From Rhodopseudomonas palustris HaA2 (GTDB lineage: Bacteria > Pseudomonadota > Alphaproteobacteria > Rhizobiales > Xanthobacteraceae), in assembly GCF_000013365.1 (NCBI RefSeq), contig NC_007778.1, positions 5,256,501-5,320,500 on the forward strand: a DNA stretch of 64,000 bases. Direction: 5' to 3'. The notes below the pieces were generated by a model. It ran no database searches. It had not been told where the DNA came from and worked only from the letters and a program-made list of their open reading frames with translations. Positions 45,688-55,352 of the stretch are shown one piece after another. The translations under genes were made by a program, and so were the position numbers. Every line of letters starts with the position of its first letter. The first letter of the stretch is position 1.

Positions 45688-48149
45688 GGCGCGCGCTGTG
45701 GATCCTCGCAGTGCTGCTGAGCCATTGGCGTCGCCATCCGCTGCAACTCGCCACTTTGCTGATCGGACTGATCTCGGCGACCGCGCTGTGGAGCGGCGTG
45801 CAGGCGCTGAACGCGCAGGCGCGCACCAGCTACGACCGTGCCGCGGCGACGCTCGGCGGCGCCCGCACCGCGACGCTGGTCGCGCCGGACGCCGAGCATT
45901 TTCCGCAAGCTTTGTTCGTCGAGCTGCGCCGCGCCGGCTGGCAGGTCTCGCCGGTGATCGAAGGCCAAGTCCGGGTCGGCGGACGCACCCTGCGGCTGCT
46001 CGGGATCGAGCCGCTGTCGATGCCGGTCGAAGCCAGCGCCGCGCCGGCGATCGGCACCGCCAATCTGCAGGGCTTCATTCTGCCGCCCGGCCAGACGCTG
46101 CTGTCGCCCGACACGCTCGGCGCGTTGAAGCTCGCCGACGGTGCCACGCCGTATATCAGCAATGGCGGCCAGTTGCCGCCGCTGAAGCCGCAAGCCGAAG
46201 TCGCACCCGGCGTGCTGGTGGTCGACATCGGCATCGCGCAGAAGCTGCTCGGACTGCCCGATCAGGTGTCGCGCCTCCTGATCGGCAGCAAGGTCGTGGC
46301 TTCGCGAACGCCGCTGCAAGACGTCGTCGGCGACAAGCTCAAGCGGGTCGAGCCCGACACCGAGACCGACCTCGAACGTCTCACAGACAGCTTCCATCTC
46401 AACCTCACGGCGTTCGGCCTGCTGTCGTTCCTGGTCGGGCTGTTCATCGTCAATTCGGCGATCGGGCTCGCCTTCGAACAGCGGCGGCCGATGCTGCGGA
46501 CGCTGCGCGCCTGCGGCGCGTCCGCGCGGATGCTCAACAGCGTGATGGTGATCGAGCTGACGCTGATCGCGCTGGTCGCCGGACTGATCGGGCTGGTCTG
46601 CGGCTATCTGATCGCCGCGACGCTGCTGCCCGACGTCGCCGCGAGTCTCCGCGGTCTGTATGGCGCGCAGATTCCCGGCGAATTGTCGCTGCGGCCGCAA
46701 TGGTGGCTGGCCGGCATCGCCATCAGCATCCTCGGCGCGCTGGCGGCCGCCGCCGCGAGCCTGATCAAGGCGGCGCGAATGCCGGTGCTCGCCGCCGCGC
46801 AGGCGTTCGCCTGGCAACAGGCGCAGCAGCGCTGGCTGCTGATCCAGGGCAGCGTCGCGGTTCTGGTGTTCGCCGCCGCGGCCGGCTTGCTGTGGTTCGG
46901 CGATTCGCTGGTCTCCGGCTTTGCGGTGCTCGCCGCCATCCTGCTCGGCGCAGCGCTCGGTCTGCCCGCCGTGCTCGGCCTGATACTCGCGCTCGGCGAA
47001 CGCGGCGCGCGGCGTCCGCTGATCAAATGGTTCTGGGCCGACAACCGGCTGCAGCTCTCCGGCCTATCGCTCGCTTTGATGGCGCTGCTGCTGGCGCTCG
47101 GCGTCAATATCGGCGTCGGCACCATGGTGGAGAGCTTCAGCCGCACCTTCGTGCGCTGGCTCGACGGACGGCTGACGGCCGAAGTCTATCTCAACGCCGC
47201 CAATGATGCGCAGGCGACCGAGATCAAGGCGTGGGTGAAGCAGCGCCCCGAAGTCACCGCGCTGCTGCCCGGCGCCCGCGCCGAGGTGAAGCTCGACGGC
47301 TGGCCGGCCGAGATCATCGGCTTTGCGGATGATCCGACCTATCGCGACCACTGGCCGTTGCTCGAACAGAGCCGCGATGTCTGGGACGCGGTCGCGCGCG
47401 GCGACGCTGCGCTGATCAGCGAGCAATTGTCACGGCGGATGAAGCTCAGCCTCGGCGATCGCATCGCGGTGCCGACCGGCAACGGCCCGTGGCCGCTCAC
47501 CGTCGCGGCGATCTACGCCGATTACGGCAATCCGCGCGGCCAGATCGGCGTCGCCTATGGGGCGCTGATCGCGCGCTTTCCGGAGGTGGCGCAGACCCGG
47601 TTCGGGCTGCGGGTCGATCCTTCCCGCGTGCCGGCGCTGGTCGACGATCTGCGCGCGACGTTCAAGCTCGACAATCGCAGCCTCGCCGATCAGGCGACGC
47701 TGAAAACCGAATCGAAGCGGATCTTCAACCGCACCTTCGCGGTCACCGCGGCGCTCAACGCTTTCACGCTCGGCATCGCCGGCGTGGCGCTGCTGACGAG
47801 TCTCCTGACGCTCGGCAATTCGCGGCTGCCGCAGGTCGCGCCGTTGTGGGCGATCGGCATCACCCGCCGACGACTCGCCTTCATTGAATTGATGAAGACG
47901 CTGTCGATGGCGGCGCTGACCGCGCTGCTGGCGCTGCCGCTCGGCCTGCTGGTGGCGTGGTGTCTGATCGCGGTGGTCAACGTCAAGGCGTTCGGCTGGC
48001 GGCTGCCGTTCGAGGTGTTTCCATGGGAGCTTCTGAAACTGCTCGGCGTCGCGCTGCTGGCATCGCTGATCGCGGCGGCGCTGCCGATCCTCAAGCTGCT
48101 GCGGATGCAGCCGGCGCAACTGGTGAAGGTGTTCGCCGATGAGCGCTAG
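45684..48149 (+). CDS. FtsX-type ABC transporter permease
   Basis: Permease of about 821 residues with two FtsX-domain modules: TM1 near 22-40, an extracytoplasmic domain (about 50-235), membrane helices about 255-440, a second periplasmic domain about 490-680 and C-terminal helices. The start is the TTG in TTGA overlapping the ATPase stop; the frame continues upstream only as a shadow of the ATPase gene. The AttH-like gene overlaps its 3' end by 11 bases. Such sets move lipoproteins or lipophilic cargo through the envelope (family inference). Confidence 0.92.
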   Translation: MRRALWILAVLLSHWRRHPLQLATLLIGLISATALWSGVQALNAQARTSYDRAAATLGGARTATLVAPDAEHFPQALFVELRRAGWQVSPVIEGQVRVGGRTLRLLGIEPLSMPVEASAAPAIGTANLQGFILPPGQTLLSPDTLGALKLADGATPYISNGGQLPPLKPQAEVAPGVLVVDIGIAQKLLGLPDQVSRLLIGSKVVASRTPLQDVVGDKLKRVEPDTETDLERLTDSFHLNLTAFGLLSFLVGLFIVNSAIGLAFEQRRPMLRTLRACGASARMLNSVMVIELTLIALVAGLIGLVCGYLIAATLLPDVAASLRGLYGAQIPGELSLRPQWWLAGIAISILGALAAAAASLIKAARMPVLAAAQAFAWQQAQQRWLLIQGSVAVLVFAAAAGLLWFGDSLVSGFAVLAAILLGAALGLPAVLGLILALGERGARRPLIKWFWADNRLQLSGLSLALMALLLALGVNIGVGTMVESFSRTFVRWLDGRLTAEVYLNAANDAQATEIKAWVKQRPEVTALLPGARAEVKLDGWPAEIIGFADDPTYRDHWPLLEQSRDVWDAVARGDAALISEQLSRRMKLSLGDRIAVPTGNGPWPLTVAAIYADYGNPRGQIGVAYGALIARFPEVAQTRFGLRVDPSRVPALVDDLRATFKLDNRSLADQATLKTESKRIFNRTFAVTAALNAFTLGIAGVALLTSLLTLGNSRLPQVAPLWAIGITRRRLAFIELMKTLSMAALTALLALPLGLLVAWCLIAVVNVKAFGWRLPFEVFPWELLKLLGVALLASLIAAALPILKLLRMQPAQLVKVFADER

Positions 48150-49227
48150 CCACCCGATCTCACGCCGTGCGGTCGCCGGCGGCCTGCTCGCGCTCAGCCT
48201 CGGCGGATCGCGCGCGCTCGCGCAAGGCTTCGCGGGGCTCGGCAGCGAGGCCGGCGAATTCGCCCCCGTCGTTCCCGGACGGGTGCTGAGCTTCCCGGCC
48301 GACCACGGCGCCCACCCGGATTTCCGCATCGAATGGTGGTACCTGACGGCGAATCTGCAGGGCGCGGACGGCAAGCCCTACGGCGTGCAGTGGACGCTGT
48401 TCCGGCAGGCGATGACGCCGGGACCGCAGCGCGAAGGCTGGGCCAATCAGCAGGTCTGGATGGCGCATGCGGCGCTCTCCAGCGCCGAGACGCATCGCTT
48501 CGCCGAGAAATTTTCCCGCGGCGGCATCGGTCAGGCCGGCGTGTCCGCCGCGCCGTTTCGCGCCTTCATCGACGACTGGCAGATGACCGGCGGCGACGCG
48601 ATGGACGCGGCGACGCTGTCGCCGCTCGACGTCACCGCGACCGGTGCGGATTTCGGCTACCGGCTGCGCCTCACCGCCGAGCGGCCGCTGGTGCTGCAGG
48701 GCGACGCCGGCTATTCGCGCAAATCCGAGCGCGGGCAGGCCTCGTATTATTACAGTCAGCCCTATTTCGCCGCGCGCGGGACGCTGACGTTGGACGGCCG
48801 GCCGATCGAGGTCAGCGGCACCGCCTGGATGGACCGCGAATTCTCCAGCCAGCCGCTGGCGTCGGACCAGACCGGCTGGGACTGGTTCTCGCTGCATCTC
48901 GCCTCCGGCGAGAAAGTGATGCTGTTCCGGCTGCGCCAGAGCGACGGCAACGCCTATTTCGCCGGCAACTGGATCGGGCTCGACGGGCGGTCCGAACAGC
49001 TCGCGCCGGACGCCATCGTGCTCGATCCGATCGGCTTCACCGACACCGCCGGCCGCAAACTGCCGACATCCTGGCGTGTCCGTGTGCCGGTGCGCGGTCT
49101 TGCGATCGAGACCGCACCGCTCAACCCGAACGCCTGGATGGGCACCAGCTTTCCCTATTGGGAGGGGCCGATTTCGTTCAGCGGTAGCCAGAGCGGCAAC
49201 GGATATCTTGAGATGACCGGCTATTGA
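48139..49227 (+). CDS. AttH/CrtC-like lipocalin-domain exported protein
   Basis: 362 residues with a Tat-like signal (SRRAVAGGLLALSLGG, cleavage after ALAQ) and two lipocalin-like modules. The motifs FRIEWWYLTANLQG and GYSRKSERGQASYYYSQPY, together with AWMDREFSSQPL, identify the AttH/CrtC-like hydratase family fold. This family is regularly encoded with an ABC ATPase and an FtsX permease, as here (overlap of 11 bases with the permease). It is probably the periplasmic partner that carries a hydrophobic cargo. No carotenoid genes are nearby, so a CrtC role is unlikely. Confidence 0.9.
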   Translation: MSASHPISRRAVAGGLLALSLGGSRALAQGFAGLGSEAGEFAPVVPGRVLSFPADHGAHPDFRIEWWYLTANLQGADGKPYGVQWTLFRQAMTPGPQREGWANQQVWMAHAALSSAETHRFAEKFSRGGIGQAGVSAAPFRAFIDDWQMTGGDAMDAATLSPLDVTATGADFGYRLRLTAERPLVLQGDAGYSRKSERGQASYYYSQPYFAARGTLTLDGRPIEVSGTAWMDREFSSQPLASDQTGWDWFSLHLASGEKVMLFRLRQSDGNAYFAGNWIGLDGRSEQLAPDAIVLDPIGFTDTAGRKLPTSWRVRVPVRGLAIETAPLNPNAWMGTSFPYWEGPISFSGSQSGNGYLEMTGY

Positions 49228-49293
49228 GTTCAAGCTGGCGGCAACCGGCGGCTTCAGCCGGACAGAATGAATCATATCGTTGGGAGCCCTGGG

Positions 49294-49686
49294 ATGTTTC
49301 ACTACACCACGATCGCGACCCTGCTGGCGTTGATGTTCTATTTCTACACTTCGGTGAACGTCGCCCGCGCGCGAATGCTCTACGGCGTCAAGGCGCCGGC
49401 GATCTCCGGCCATCCCGATTTCGAACGCGTCTTCCGGGTGCAGGCCAACACGCTGGAATGGATGCCGATCTTCCTGCCGTCGCTGTGGCTGTTCGCGTAT
49501 TATCTCAGCGACGCCTTCGCCGCCGCGATCGGCGGCGTCTGGATCATCGGCCGGGTGATGTACATGATCGGCTATGCGGATGCGGCGCCGAAGCGCGGCG
49601 CCGGTTTCGCGGTGCAGATGGTCGCCGCCGCGGCCTTGTGGGGCGGCGCGGTCTACGGCGTCGTGCATCAGATGCTGGGGAAGTAA
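49294..49686 (+). CDS. MAPEG-family membrane protein
   Basis: 130 residues with four membrane helices, matching MAPEG proteins (membrane-associated, eicosanoid/glutathione type). The conserved cytosolic motif FRVQANTLEWMPIFLPSLW contains the R-x-Q-x-N-x2-E pattern of glutathione-binding members. The start MFHYTT was preferred because TTGGGAG lies 7-9 bases upstream; an ATG at 49267 is in frame. A gamma-glutamyltranspeptidase elsewhere in the window is a distant functional echo only. Confidence 0.9.
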   Translation: MFHYTTIATLLALMFYFYTSVNVARARMLYGVKAPAISGHPDFERVFRVQANTLEWMPIFLPSLWLFAYYLSDAFAAAIGGVWIIGRVMYMIGYADAAPKRGAGFAVQMVAAAALWGGAVYGVVHQMLGK

Positions 49687-49697
49687 AAACCTCTGCA

Positions 49698-49780
49698 CGT
49701 CATTGCGAGCGAAGCGAAGCAATCCAGAGGCCGCATGTGCTGCATTGGATTGCTTCGTCGCTTCGCTCCTCGCAATGACG
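49698..49780. repeat. Intergenic palindrome, family D
   Basis: Element CGTCATTGCGAGCGAAGCG to CGCTCCTCGCAATGACG with inner AAGCAATCCAGAGG/ATTGGATTGCTT-type arms. Confidence 0.92.
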
Positions 49781-49856
49781 GCTCCCGCTGGACGCCGTTC
49801 ACACGCATGAAGGCCGGCGCCTCACGGAACGCCGGCCTCGGCACGCGGCGGGTGAC

Positions 49857-51050
49857 TTACCTGGTCAACGGGCAGCCGCTCTCGGCGGCACTCGGAAACG
49901 CCATGTAGCCCTCGACCGTCGAGATCAGCTTGTAATAGTCCCACGGCTTCTTGGACTCTTCCGGCTTCTTCACCTCGAACAGATACAGATCGTGGACGAA
50001 GCGGCCGTTGGCCAGCACCTTGCCCTTGGCGAAGGCGTCGTCGACCGGGAGCTTCTTGAGCTTCGCCGCCACCGCTTCGGTGTCCTTGGTGCCGGCGGCC
50101 TTCACCGCCTTGAGATAGGACAGCGTCGCCGAATAGGTGCCGGCCTGGATCATGTTCGGCATCCGGCTGGTCCGCTTGAAGAAGCGCTCGGCGAACTCGC
50201 GGGACTTGTCGTCGCGGTCCCAGTAATACGCCTCGGTCAGCACCAGCCCCTGCGCCGCCTTGAGACCGAGGCCGTGCACCTCGGCGAGCGTGAGCAGCAG
50301 CCCGGCGAGTTTCTGGCCGCCGGCGACGATGCCGAATTCGGAGGCCTGCTTGATCGAATTGGCGGTGTCGAGGCCGGCATTGGCAAGGCCGATGATCTTC
50401 GCCTTCGAGCTCTGCGCCTGCAGCAGGAACGAGGAGAAGTCCGACGAATTCAGCGGATGCCGGACCGAGCCGAGCACCTTGCCGCCGTTCGCCTTGACGA
50501 CTTCGCTGGTGTCCTTTTCCAACGCATATCCAAAGGCGTAGTCCGCGGTGAGGAAGAACCAGGAATCACCGCCCGCCTTCACCAGCGCGCCGCCGGTGCC
50601 GACCGCGAGCGCGTGCGTATCATAGGCCCAATGGAAGCCGTAAGGCTGGCAGGCGTCGCCGGTGATGCGCGAGGTCGCGGCGCCGACCACAATGTCGATC
50701 TTCTTCTTTTCCCTCGACAGGTCCTGGATCGCCAGCGCCACCGACGAGGTGGTCAGCTCGGTGATCATGTCGACGCCGTCGACGTCGTACCACTTCCGCG
50801 CGATCGCAACCGCCGTGTCGGGCTTGTTCTGATGGTCGGCCGAAACGATCTCGATCTTCTGGCCGAGCACCTCGCCGCCGAAATCCTCCACCGCCATCTT
50901 GGCGGCTTCGAGCGACCACTTGCCGCCGTAATCGGCATAGACGCCGGACTGATCGTTGAGGATGCCGATCTTGACGCCCTGCGCCGACGCCGGAGCAATG
51001 GCGAACAGGGCGCTGGTCGCCAGCGCGGCGGACAACAGCTTGACGTTCAT
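49857..51050 (-). CDS. Liv-type ABC transporter substrate-binding protein, orphan
   Basis: 397-residue periplasmic Peripla_BP_6 protein. Signal peptide about 1-23 (ending ASAQ), then VKIGILNDQSGVYADYGG. The sequence KWSLEAAKMAVEDFGG and the C-terminal motif WDYYKLISTVEGYMAF are typical of a subgroup of binding proteins common in Bradyrhizobium relatives. The start MNVKLLSAAL has GGGAGG upstream. No transporter genes are adjacent. The ligand is unknown. Confidence 0.92.
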   Translation of the reverse strand: MNVKLLSAALATSALFAIAPASAQGVKIGILNDQSGVYADYGGKWSLEAAKMAVEDFGGEVLGQKIEIVSADHQNKPDTAVAIARKWYDVDGVDMITELTTSSVALAIQDLSREKKKIDIVVGAATSRITGDACQPYGFHWAYDTHALAVGTGGALVKAGGDSWFFLTADYAFGYALEKDTSEVVKANGGKVLGSVRHPLNSSDFSSFLLQAQSSKAKIIGLANAGLDTANSIKQASEFGIVAGGQKLAGLLLTLAEVHGLGLKAAQGLVLTEAYYWDRDDKSREFAERFFKRTSRMPNMIQAGTYSATLSYLKAVKAAGTKDTEAVAAKLKKLPVDDAFAKGKVLANGRFVHDLYLFEVKKPEESKKPWDYYKLISTVEGYMAFPSAAESGCPLTR

Positions 51051-51164
51051 CGTGGACCTCCCGGAATTTCTTGGTTGGCGGCACACTATTCAAGAAGCCG
51101 ACGACTGCCCAGTGTATTTTTCTTGGGATTTTGTGACAGGACTACGTGCCGCCCCGCATCGTCG

Positions 51165-52853
51165 CTATCGCGGCGCATCGAACTTGTAGGCCGCCTGCAG
51201 GAAGGTTCCGTAGCGTTCGGTACGCGTCGGCAGGGTCTGGCAGGGACACTCCGAGCCGAAGATGTTGGTGTAGGCGTTGGTGGTCGCCCACATCGCCCAG
51301 TAGCGCGCGCCGGCGCCGACGCTGAAGGCGTTCGTGACCTGATACGACAGGATCGCCTCGAGCTGCACGCCCTGCCCGGTTCCCTGTTCCGGCGAGACGG
51401 TGTCGGTGACGTCGGTGCGCATCACGTGATTGTCGGTTCCGAACATCTTCACATAGGGCAGATAGGCCGCGTCGGCGGAGAGTTTCGATCCGCGGCCGAG
51501 TCCGAGCTCGCCGTTGAAGCCGACCCGCAGCGAATGCCAGGTGTCGTTTTCGGTCATGGCGAGAACGGCATTCGAGATCGGCGAGCCGCAGATCTGGGAC
51601 GCGGTCGCGCCGGCGGTCTGCACGCAGCCATAGGCCGATTTGTTCTCGCGATAGTAGTTGTAGCCGACGAAGCCGCCGAATTTGTAGTCCGACCCGCGCA
51701 GCAGATTGTAGCCGACGTCGAGCGTCGCATAGGCGATGCTGCCCTTCACCGGGTCGTGCAGCGTGTTCGAATACGGGATGCCGTCATTGGCGATCCAGTC
51801 CTCGTCATGCATGTTGCCGCTCACGAGCGTACCGCCGCCGGCGAAGCCCTTGAGGAAGGTGTCGTAGGGTCCGTCGACGCGGCCGAACATTTCGCCCGAC
51901 GCCGCCGTGCTCTGATAGGTCAGCCGCGAGATCAGGATGTTCTGCTGGCCCTGATTGACGGTCGCGCCGAGGTCTTTCTGGAACCGGCCCGAAGAGTACC
52001 AGACCCGGCCGCCGACCTCGACCGCGCCGCGCTCGACACGATCGTCCGCCGCCTGCGTGCCGCGCAGATGATAGTCGTCGAAGCGGGCGTCGACGTCGCC
52101 GCCGAATTTGAGATTGAGGCCGACCTTCACGGCGTGCAGGTCCTGGCTGACCTTGCTGACGCCCTGCGGCGTGGCGAAATAGTCGACGCCCGGCACCAGC
52201 CGGTAGCTCGACGGCGTCGCCATGTCGCGGCTGCCGAAATTCGCGTAGTCGTATTCGAACTTGACGGACCAGGCCGGCGCCAGCGCCCGCTCGATGCCGG
52301 CGCCCGCGGTCCAGCCCCAGCGGCCGTCAGTGCTCTCGGTCGACGATCCGATCGGATTGCCGATGGTGATGTCGAGCCGTTCACTGAGAAAGGCGGCGCC
52401 GGCTTTGGCGTAGAGCAACGTTCGGCCGCCGGGGCCGGTCACGAAGCCGGCGCGGCCCGTGAGCGTGGCCAGTGCGTCCTGGCGGACGCGGCAGTTCGCC
52501 GAGATGAACAGGCCGGAGGAGACCAGGCAGCTCTGCGTGCCGTTGCCGTTCATCGCGCTGACATCGGCCTCGACACCGATCAGCCAGTTCCTGTTGGGTT
52601 GATAATTGTAGCCGAGCTGAATGCCGGCAAGCGCCGCCGGGCTGCGGACCTGGCCGCCATAGAGGCCGGGACCGGCGGGATCGCTGAAGCTGGTCTGCCC
52701 GAAGCTGCCGCCGAGATGCGCGCCCCAATACAGGCCGGTCCAGCTCCACTGCACTGGCGCGGCCGGGGACAAAGGCAACCGCGGCAGATCGGCGGCGGCT
52801 GCGGTTGTGGCGGCCAGTATCAGCATGGCCGTGGTCGAAGCGAAAAGACGCAT
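51165..52853 (-). CDS. Long outer-membrane beta-barrel protein (Omp25-like N-half plus second barrel-like half)
   Basis: 562 residues from MRLFASTTAM. Signal peptide about 1-21. The N-terminal half (about 22-245) reads like the Omp25/RopB OmpA-type barrel of rhizobia (WTGLYWGAHLGGSFG, GIQLGYNYQPN, GWTAGAGIERALAPAWS, VKVGLNLKFGG). The second half (about 255-562) has repeated amphipathic strands and ends in TFLQAAYKFDAPR. That is about twice the length of a usual Omp25. It may be two barrels in one chain or one larger barrel. It stands alone upstream of htpG's 3' end. Confidence 0.85.
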   Translation of the reverse strand: MRLFASTTAMLILAATTAAAADLPRLPLSPAAPVQWSWTGLYWGAHLGGSFGQTSFSDPAGPGLYGGQVRSPAALAGIQLGYNYQPNRNWLIGVEADVSAMNGNGTQSCLVSSGLFISANCRVRQDALATLTGRAGFVTGPGGRTLLYAKAGAAFLSERLDITIGNPIGSSTESTDGRWGWTAGAGIERALAPAWSVKFEYDYANFGSRDMATPSSYRLVPGVDYFATPQGVSKVSQDLHAVKVGLNLKFGGDVDARFDDYHLRGTQAADDRVERGAVEVGGRVWYSSGRFQKDLGATVNQGQQNILISRLTYQSTAASGEMFGRVDGPYDTFLKGFAGGGTLVSGNMHDEDWIANDGIPYSNTLHDPVKGSIAYATLDVGYNLLRGSDYKFGGFVGYNYYRENKSAYGCVQTAGATASQICGSPISNAVLAMTENDTWHSLRVGFNGELGLGRGSKLSADAAYLPYVKMFGTDNHVMRTDVTDTVSPEQGTGQGVQLEAILSYQVTNAFSVGAGARYWAMWATTNAYTNIFGSECPCQTLPTRTERYGTFLQAAYKFDAPR

Positions 52854-52941
52854 GGGGTTCACACAACTGGTCGGCGTCAGATGCCGGCCAGTGTGCAACC
52901 CAGGGATTAAAAATCCGGTAACCCTGTTTGTTAGTCAGGCG

Positions 52942-54828
52942 CTAACCATGCGCAACAACGCCGCGCAGCACCAGCCGGTTGAGGCGGCCGGCGAAGGCGG
53001 CGGGGTCTTCGGGCAATTCGCCGTCGAGGATCTGCGCCTGTTCCAGCAGCAGGAACGACAGGTCGGTGGCGTCGGCCTTGTCGGCTTTGGTATCCGCCAA
53101 CGCTGCGACCAGCGGGTGGCCGAGATTGATCTCGAGCACCGGCTTGGTGGCGGCGCCCTTGTTGGCGCGCGCCAGCATCTTCTCCAGCTCGCGATCGGGC
53201 CCGAAGCCGCCGGCGACCAGGCAGGACGCGCTCGCGGTCAGCCGCTGCGACGCCTTCACGTCGCTGACGCGATCGCCGAGCGCATCCTTGATCACGGCGA
53301 TCACGGTGGCTTCGTCGGCCTTGGCCTCGTCCGGCTTGTCCTCGGCCTTGTCGGCGTCGAGCTTCGGGATCAGGTCGAAATTCACCTCGCCCTGGCTCAG
53401 CGACTTCAGTGGCTTGCCGCCGAAATCGAGCCCGCCCGAAGTCCAGAACGCATCGACCGCGTCGGTCAGCAGCAGCACCTCGATGCCGCGCGCGGCGGCC
53501 GATTCGAGCTTCGGGTTCGCCTTCAGGCGGTCCAGCGAATCGCCGACCAGATAGTAGATCTCGGTCTGGTTCTCCTTCATCGCCTCGACATATTGCGCGA
53601 GCGAGCGCTTCTCGCCGGCGGTGGTGGTGAAGCGCGCCAGCGACAGCAGCTTCTCGCGGCGCTCGTAATCCTCGTAGAGACCTTCCTTGATCACCGGGCC
53701 GAACGCGTCCCAGATCTTGGCGAATTGCTCGGGCTGCTTGTCGGCGAGGCTGTCGAGTTCGCCGATCACCTTGCCGGTGACCGCCTTGCGGATCTGCGCC
53801 AGCTGCGGATTGTTCTGCAGCATCTCGCGCGACAGATTCAGCGGCAGGTCCTCCGAATCGATCACGCCGCGCAGGAAGCGCAGATAAGGCGGCAACAGAT
53901 CGGCATCCGCGGTGATGAAGACGCGGCGGACATACAGCTTGACGCGGCCCTTGCGCTCCGGCTCGAACAGATCGAACGGCTTCGTCGAGGGTGCGAACAG
54001 CAGCACCGCATAGGACTGCCGGCCTTCGGCGCGATAATGCAGCGTCATCGCCGGCTCGTCGAAGGCGCCGGCGACCTGCTTGTAGGCCTGCTTGTAGTCC
54101 TCTTCGGTCAGTTCGGACTTCGAGCGCTGCCACAACGCGCTGGCCGAATTGATCTGGCGCGGCTCGCCGTCTTCGGGCACCAGCTCGATCGGGAACTGGA
54201 TGTTGTCGGAGTACTCGCTGACGATCCGCTCGATCTGATAGGCCTCGAGATATTTCGCCGCATCCGGCTTCAGATGCAGCACGATCTCGGTGCCGCGCTC
54301 GATACGGGCCGCGGCCTCTTCGGAGGCCGGCGCGATCTCGAAGCCGGCGCCGCCCGACGACGACCAGGTCCAGGCCTCGGCCGAGCCGGCGCGGCGGCTG
54401 GTGACGGTGATGCTGTCGGCGACCATGAAGGCGGCGTAGAAGCCGACGCCGAACTGGCCGATCAGGCCGGCACCGTCCTTGGCCTCGGTCAATTTGGTCA
54501 GAAACGATTTGGTGCCGGATTTGGCAATGGTGCCGAGATTGTCGATCAGCTCCTGGCGGTCCATGCCGATGCCGTTGTCGATCACGGTCAGCGTATCCGG
54601 GGCTTTCTTCGGCACGATCCGGATCTTCGGCTCGCCGCCGTCCGCCATCAGCGCCGGATTGGCGATCGATTCGTAGCGCAGCTTGTCGAGCGCGTCGGAG
54701 GCGTTGGAGATCAGCTCGCGCAGGAAGATGTCGGTCTCGGAATAGACCGAGTGCACCATCAGGTTCAAAAGCTCGGCCACTTCGGCCTGGAACGGCTTCG
54801 TCTCGCTGGCGGTATCAATCGTGGTCAT
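52942..54828 (-). CDS. htpG: Molecular chaperone HtpG (Hsp90 family)
   Basis: Bacterial Hsp90, ATP-dependent dimeric chaperone, 628 residues. The N-terminal ATPase domain shows [37 protein letters not shown] and [16 protein letters not shown]. The middle domain includes [20 protein letters not shown] and [18 protein letters not shown]. The C-terminal dimerisation domain follows. The start [21 protein letters not shown] is the family-typical one; upstream ATGs belong to non-coding sequence. The gene ends 88 bases from the outer-membrane protein start. Confidence 0.97.
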   Translation of the reverse strand: MTTIDTASETKPFQAEVAELLNLMVHSVYSETDIFLRELISNASDALDKLRYESIANPALMADGGEPKIRIVPKKAPDTLTVIDNGIGMDRQELIDNLGTIAKSGTKSFLTKLTEAKDGAGLIGQFGVGFYAAFMVADSITVTSRRAGSAEAWTWSSSGGAGFEIAPASEEAAARIERGTEIVLHLKPDAAKYLEAYQIERIVSEYSDNIQFPIELVPEDGEPRQINSASALWQRSKSELTEEDYKQAYKQVAGAFDEPAMTLHYRAEGRQSYAVLLFAPSTKPFDLFEPERKGRVKLYVRRVFITADADLLPPYLRFLRGVIDSEDLPLNLSREMLQNNPQLAQIRKAVTGKVIGELDSLADKQPEQFAKIWDAFGPVIKEGLYEDYERREKLLSLARFTTTAGEKRSLAQYVEAMKENQTEIYYLVGDSLDRLKANPKLESAAARGIEVLLLTDAVDAFWTSGGLDFGGKPLKSLSQGEVNFDLIPKLDADKAEDKPDEAKADEATVIAVIKDALGDRVSDVKASQRLTASASCLVAGGFGPDRELEKMLARANKGAATKPVLEINLGHPLVAALADTKADKADATDLSFLLLEQAQILDGELPEDPAAFAGRLNRLVLRGVVAHG

Positions 54829-54951
54829 GAGGAACGCTCGATCCTGAACAAGGGTGAAGGGGGAAAGCTCGGATATAGCGCGCGGGCGCACGATGGCAAG
54901 ACGGTGATTGCCTCCAAATCAGCGCGCCAGGACGGCGCGGCCGACCCGAAC

Positions 54952-55055
54952 CGTCATTGCCGGCTCGACCCGGCAATCCATCCTCTTCGTCGAGAAGCAC
55001 TTGGACCAGCGCGCTACGCGCGCGATGGATGCGCGGGTCAAGCCCGCGCATGACG
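54952..55055. repeat. Intergenic palindrome, family B
   Basis: Element CGTCATTGCCGGCTCGACC to GGGTCAAGCCCGCGCATGACG-type end, with a 45-base central loop holding a GCGCGCTACGCGCGC hairpin. It is the first of three elements in a row behind htpG. Confidence 0.9.
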
Positions 55056-55091
55056 CCTGTTTATGAGGATGCGTGGTGCAGCATTAGTAGC

Positions 55092-55205
55092 TGTCATCCC
55101 CCGCGAAAGCGGCGGATCCAGTATTGCAGAGTGCTTGTGGCGACGCCCAGCGAACGAACCAGCGCTCTGCAATACTGGGTCGCCCGGTCGAGCCGGGCGA
55201 TGACG
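55092..55205. repeat. Intergenic palindrome, family E
   Basis: Element TGTCATCCCCCGCGAAAGC to CGGTCGAGCCGGGCGATGACG-type end, with perfect inner arms CCAGTATTGCAGAG/CTCTGCAATACTGG. Confidence 0.92.
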
Positions 55206-55242
55206 GCTGACAATGAGACGAGCGCTGCGACCATCCCGGTGC

Positions 55243-55352
55243 CGTCATCCTGAGGTGCTCGCCCGCAGGGCGAGCCTCGAAGGATGCGGATACGTGGACC
55301 GTGCGTGCGGCCCATCCTTCGAGGCTCGCTGCGCTCGCACCTCAGGATGACG
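55243..55352. repeat. Intergenic palindrome, family A
   Basis: Element CGTCATCCTGAGGTGCTCGC to GCGCTCGCACCTCAGGATGA plus CG, inner CCTCGAAGGATG/CATCCTTCGAGG arms. Confidence 0.92.

Noticed and set aside
48139-49227. Carotenoid 1,2-hydratase (CrtC)
   Set aside because: The fold is shared, but the gene overlaps an ABC permease and no carotenoid genes are nearby, so AttH-like is preferred.
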